Shown here one piece after another: positions 61,017 through 64,000 of a stretch of DNA of 64,000 nt (positions are counted from its first letter, which is position 1; every line of letters starts with the position of its first letter). Under the pieces are notes generated by a model that was not told the DNA's origin, ran no database searches, and saw only the letters and a list, made by a program, of their open reading frames with translations. A program made the position numbers and the translations under genes. The stretch lies in NCBI RefSeq assembly GCF_000247815.1, contig NC_021676.1, positions 5,880,914 to 5,944,913 of the forward strand. Direction: 5' to 3'. The stretch comes from Ficedula albicollis (Eukaryota; Chordata; Aves; Passeriformes; Muscicapidae).

Positions 61017-62158
61017 TGCACTCTTGGATCCATCCCTCCATGGGCACCCGGCGCCGCTTCCAGAGCTGCCTCTGAGCCAGAACAGAGCCGCTCTGTTCTC
61101 GGAGCCGTTTGAAGGAACGCCGCTCTCCAGCCTCGCTATCTCTAATCCTGCTTCAAAGCCAGCTCCTTCTATTTCCATATTGACTTATGATTCCTTTAAT
61201 TGACTTTCTTGCCTTGGAATTGTACTTACTTAATTAATCTGATTACATTTCTGCTTCTAGTAAAAGAGTTGCTGTGTTGCAGCCCAGAGGTGAGGATGTT
61301 CCTGGGGAGGGATGAGTTTCTGGTCGATCCCACCAGCAGATAGAGCCTGCAAAGCATTTTGGGATCCTTTGGAAGGGGAGGACAGGCAAAAGCCATGGAA
61401 AATGCCGCAGCAATTTCCATTTTCACACACACAGCAGCTTTCCTCATGGCAGGAGTGAGGCACATCCCTAGTCAGTGGGATTGAATTATCTCCATAAATT
61501 CATTACATTTTAAAAATATGATAATCAGCACGGAATGAGCCTCCCGAGGGAGACGGAACATGAACATCTCAAGTACTGTTAATAATCAGCCTTTATTTTA
61601 CAAATGCCCAGGGCTGGCTCGCAGCCTCCACAGCCCCTCCGTGGTGGAGGGGCTGGTGCTGTGCCCCTGCCAGGACCTGCTGGGGGTCCCTCCCCACCTC
61701 CTCACCTGTCAGTCCCAGGGTGGTGACCCAGACACAGCTGGGATTTGGGATGGGCAGTCTCTGCTGCTCCAAATGCTCCGTATAAAGCCTGGGCACTCAC
61801 TGCCCCTTGGGCTCCCCACAGGTGCCACTGTGGCACCTGTCCAACGACACAGCTTCTTCCACATCACCCCCAGCAGGTGGTAATCATCCCCAAGACCAGG
61901 ATTTAGGGCATGGTTAGTGCCAGTTTAACACAGATCTGGGGCAATTTCGCAGTGGGTCCATTTGTGGTCATAAAGGATCCCAGGGGATTGGCACAGGTGA
62001 GGGGTCAGGTGTCTGTCCTGGCTCCAGCGCTCCTGGGGACAGGGCTTGGAGGAACTAGGGGCTTCTCGCTTTTGGCAAAACCTGACAAGGTCAGGAGAGT
62101 TCCCAGAGCTGCCTGGGGATGAACAAGGGAAGGGGCTGCCCATGGTCACCTCATGGCC
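61017..62158. other. Unique sequence
   Basis: No gene is supported. 61130-61265 is AT-rich and pyrimidine-rich (TACTTAATTAATCTGATTAC). The remainder is unnamed. Confidence 0.5.
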
Positions 62159-62355
62159 TCAGAATCACTGGAATGATTTGGGTTGGGAGGACCTCAAAGC
62201 CCATCCTATCCCACCCGTGACATGAGCAGGGACACCTTCCATTACCCCAGGCTCCTCCAAGCCCCATCCAACCTGACCTTGGACACTTCCAGGGATAGGG
62301 AATCCACAATCTCTCTGACCATCCTGTGCTAGGACCTCCCCACCCTCACAGGAAC
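62159..62355 (-). mobile_element. CR1 LINE 3' tail
   Basis: AGAATCACTGGAATGATTTG, GAGCAGGGACACCTTCCATT, CAACCTGACCTTGGACACTT and CACCCTCACAGGAACAAAAG in order. 62390-62530 after it is AT-rich with GATTAATTATTAAATTGCCG. Confidence 0.93.
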
Positions 62356-62785
62356 AAAAGAAAGCCAAAATCTCACTTGGACACTGTCACTATAAAGTTT
62401 TCCTCTTTATTATTCCACTTTGGTGGCAGACAGGCGGCTCCTCCACCCCCGTTTGTTAAACACTGATTAATTATTAAATTGCCGATTAACTATTAATAGC
62501 TGATTTTGTGAGTGTTAAAATGCCAGCCCTGTGCAAAGAGAGCTGTGTCTCTGGCAAACCTCAGGAACCTCAGGGAATGAATCTTCCATAATCAATCCGG
62601 CTTCTGCTCCATTTGCCATTCCTGTCTCGTCCTCTCTGCTTTTGGCACCACTTCAGGGGAGTTTATACAAATGGAAAAGCCAATTTTACTGCTGCTGGAA
62701 ATTCTCAGCTCCCAGAGATGATGGCAGAGCCCTGTGCTTTTCTCCAGTGCTGCAGGGGCTCCCTGATCCAGTCCTGCCTGTGCAA

Positions 62786-63125
62786 TGGAATCATAAAATC
62801 CTGGAATTGTTTGGGTTAGAAGGGACCTTAACACCCATCCCATTCTACCTCTGCCATGGGCAGAGACACCTTCCACTAGCCCAGGTTGCTCCAAGCCCTG
62901 TCCAACCTGGCCCTGGGCACTTCCAGGGATGGGGAAGCCACAGCTGCTCTGGGAATTCCATCCCAACCCCTCTCTACCCTCACAGGGAAGAATTTCCTCC
63001 CAATATCCCATCCAACCCTACCCTCTCTACCCTCACAGGGAAGAATTTCCTCCCAATATCCCATCCAACCCTACCCTCTGACAGTGGAAACCATTCCCTG
63101 TATTCTGTCACTCCAAGCCCCTGTA
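62786..63125 (-). mobile_element. CR1 LINE 3' tail with internal duplication
   Basis: AATCATAAAATCCTGGAATT, GTTTGGGTTAGAAGGGACCT, GGCAGAGACACCTTCCACTA and CCCTGGGCACTTCCAGGGAT, then a duplicated 53-base segment and CCATTCCCTGTATTCTGTCA. Long copy, no coding frame. Confidence 0.94.
62971..63076. repeat. 53-bp tandem duplication in CR1
   Basis: TCTCTACCCTCACAGGGAAG starts at 62971 and 63024, identical by eye. It lies wholly inside the CR1 tail. Confidence 0.94.
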
Positions 63126-64000
63126 GATCCATAGAAGCTGCCCTGTGCCACAATCTTTCAGCACATCCCAAATCCCCGTTGGATCCTCGCTCCTGCTTTC
63201 GGCTGCGGATTTCCACGGAGGTCTTGGCACATGCTGGGATGTTTCCTGGGAATCTTCCCGAGGGATGCTCCCCATGGAGCTGCGTCACAGATGGGGAGCA
63301 GGGGCAGTGGGATCCTGCACCCACCTGGGGGACTGGAGGGAGCGTGGCAGCGGAAGCAGGAAGGGGAGCAGAAGGGGACACAGTGCTGAGGGGCTGGAGC
63401 CACTCCACATCCAGTGTGAAACCAGCAGCCACAGGCATCCCCGGAGCCTTTGGAAGCAGATGGCTTTGCCCCAGGGAAGAGTTTTGGCCCAGGAAATGTT
63501 ATTTTGACGGATGCATTTGCAGCCCCCCAAAAAACGCGCTCCTTTTCAAGCCGTGCTGTGAGGAGAACCTTCCCTGCTCCAGAGAGAAAGAGCTTGGGAT
63601 TATTTTCTCATGTCAATTAACAGCATTTTCCAAAGGCAAACCGGGCTCCTTGGATCCTGAGCTCGGGACCCCAGCCAGGCTGCTCCCCCCGGCACGCTGG
63701 AGGGAAAAATCAAGGAGCTTTGGCCAGCGAGCTCCTGGCCTGAAGCCAGCAAAGAAAATGGTCATAACGAGGCCTTTGGAGATAAATTTGGAGGCCAGGG
63801 TTGCTTTGCTTTGCTTTAATTTTTTATTCTTCTGGTGGATAAACTCCCTCACTCGGCAGAGACAGCAGCAGCTCCGTGGGGTCACCATGAGGGGCATTTC
63901 CCCCTGGAGCTGGTGCTGGCCAGGTGTGCACCAGCACCAGGTGTGGGATCAGGTGTGGATCCCGGTACACGGTCAGTGAGTGACTTCTGGTGTAGGATCA
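63126..64000. other. Unique sequence to window end
   Basis: No gene is supported; a 482-codon plus frame (62531-63979) starts upstream and runs through the CR1 tail, so it is not a protein gene. A small inverted repeat lies at 63910-63940. Confidence 0.5.
63910..63940. repeat. 10-bp inverted repeat with 11-base loop
   Basis: CTGGTGCTGG at 63910-63919 and its exact reverse complement CCAGCACCAG at 63931-63940. It could fold as a hairpin; no T run follows, and no function is implied. Confidence 0.75.

Noticed and set aside
62531..63979. 482-codon plus-strand frame as a gene
   Set aside because: It crosses a minus-oriented CR1 tail with an internal duplication, and I recognised no domain. A real coding frame would not be expected to run through such an insertion.

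Overview
The window reads as vertebrate, almost certainly bird, nuclear DNA and most likely from a songbird. The main evidence is about thirty short fragments of the 3' tail of the avian LINE CR1. They share its conserved blocks (TGGAAGGTGTCCCTGCCC, CCAACCCAAACCATTC, then ATTCTGTG-type ends). A possible passerine LTR remnant lies at 54340-55760. No bacterial-style gene packing, rRNA, tRNA or CRISPR is present.

I cannot support any protein-coding gene. Every long open frame is a stop-free tandem repeat, a homopolymer, or a chance frame in GC-rich sequence. Two weak exon-like stretches (3428-3498 and 28981-29181) are reported only as leads. The window is best described as intergenic or deep intronic DNA.

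Layout. 1-7180: unique sequence with three CR1 tails. 7181-8195: a 146-base G tract and a 21-bp minisatellite carrying five perfect CRE palindromes. 8196-22899: mostly unique sequence with scattered CR1 tails, a CpG-rich block near 12.1-12.4 kb and several AT-richer blocks that could be conserved non-coding elements. 22900-24437: a 437-bp pyrimidine hexamer array abutting nested 338/308-bp duplications. 24438-36540: unique sequence, a CTTC microsatellite, CR1 tails and a 31-bp minisatellite. 36784-38077: a damaged-looking hub with A59-G200, G118, a 61-N gap and T20-G90-T19. 38078-44040: unique sequence and CR1 tails. 44050-44870: a minisatellite with a 112-bp higher-order repeat. 46222-47398: a 25-bp minisatellite. 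54340-55760: the LTR-like remnant split by an 834-base G tract. 57470-61016: a 3.5-kb minisatellite of about 11 bp with 55-bp higher-order arrays. 61017-64000: unique sequence and two CR1 tails.

Three themes stand out. First, there are eight long G tracts, all G on this strand, with no C tract of comparable length. One is flanked by a 55-bp exact duplication, which points to failed contig joining and false gap filling. Second, two- or three-copy tandem duplications of 38-338 bp are unusually frequent, often inside CR1 tails. Third, several minisatellites carry transcription-factor-like motifs at helical-turn spacing (CRE every 21 bp or multiples, NFI-type TTGGCA about every 11 bp). No search or alignment was run; identities are from reading.
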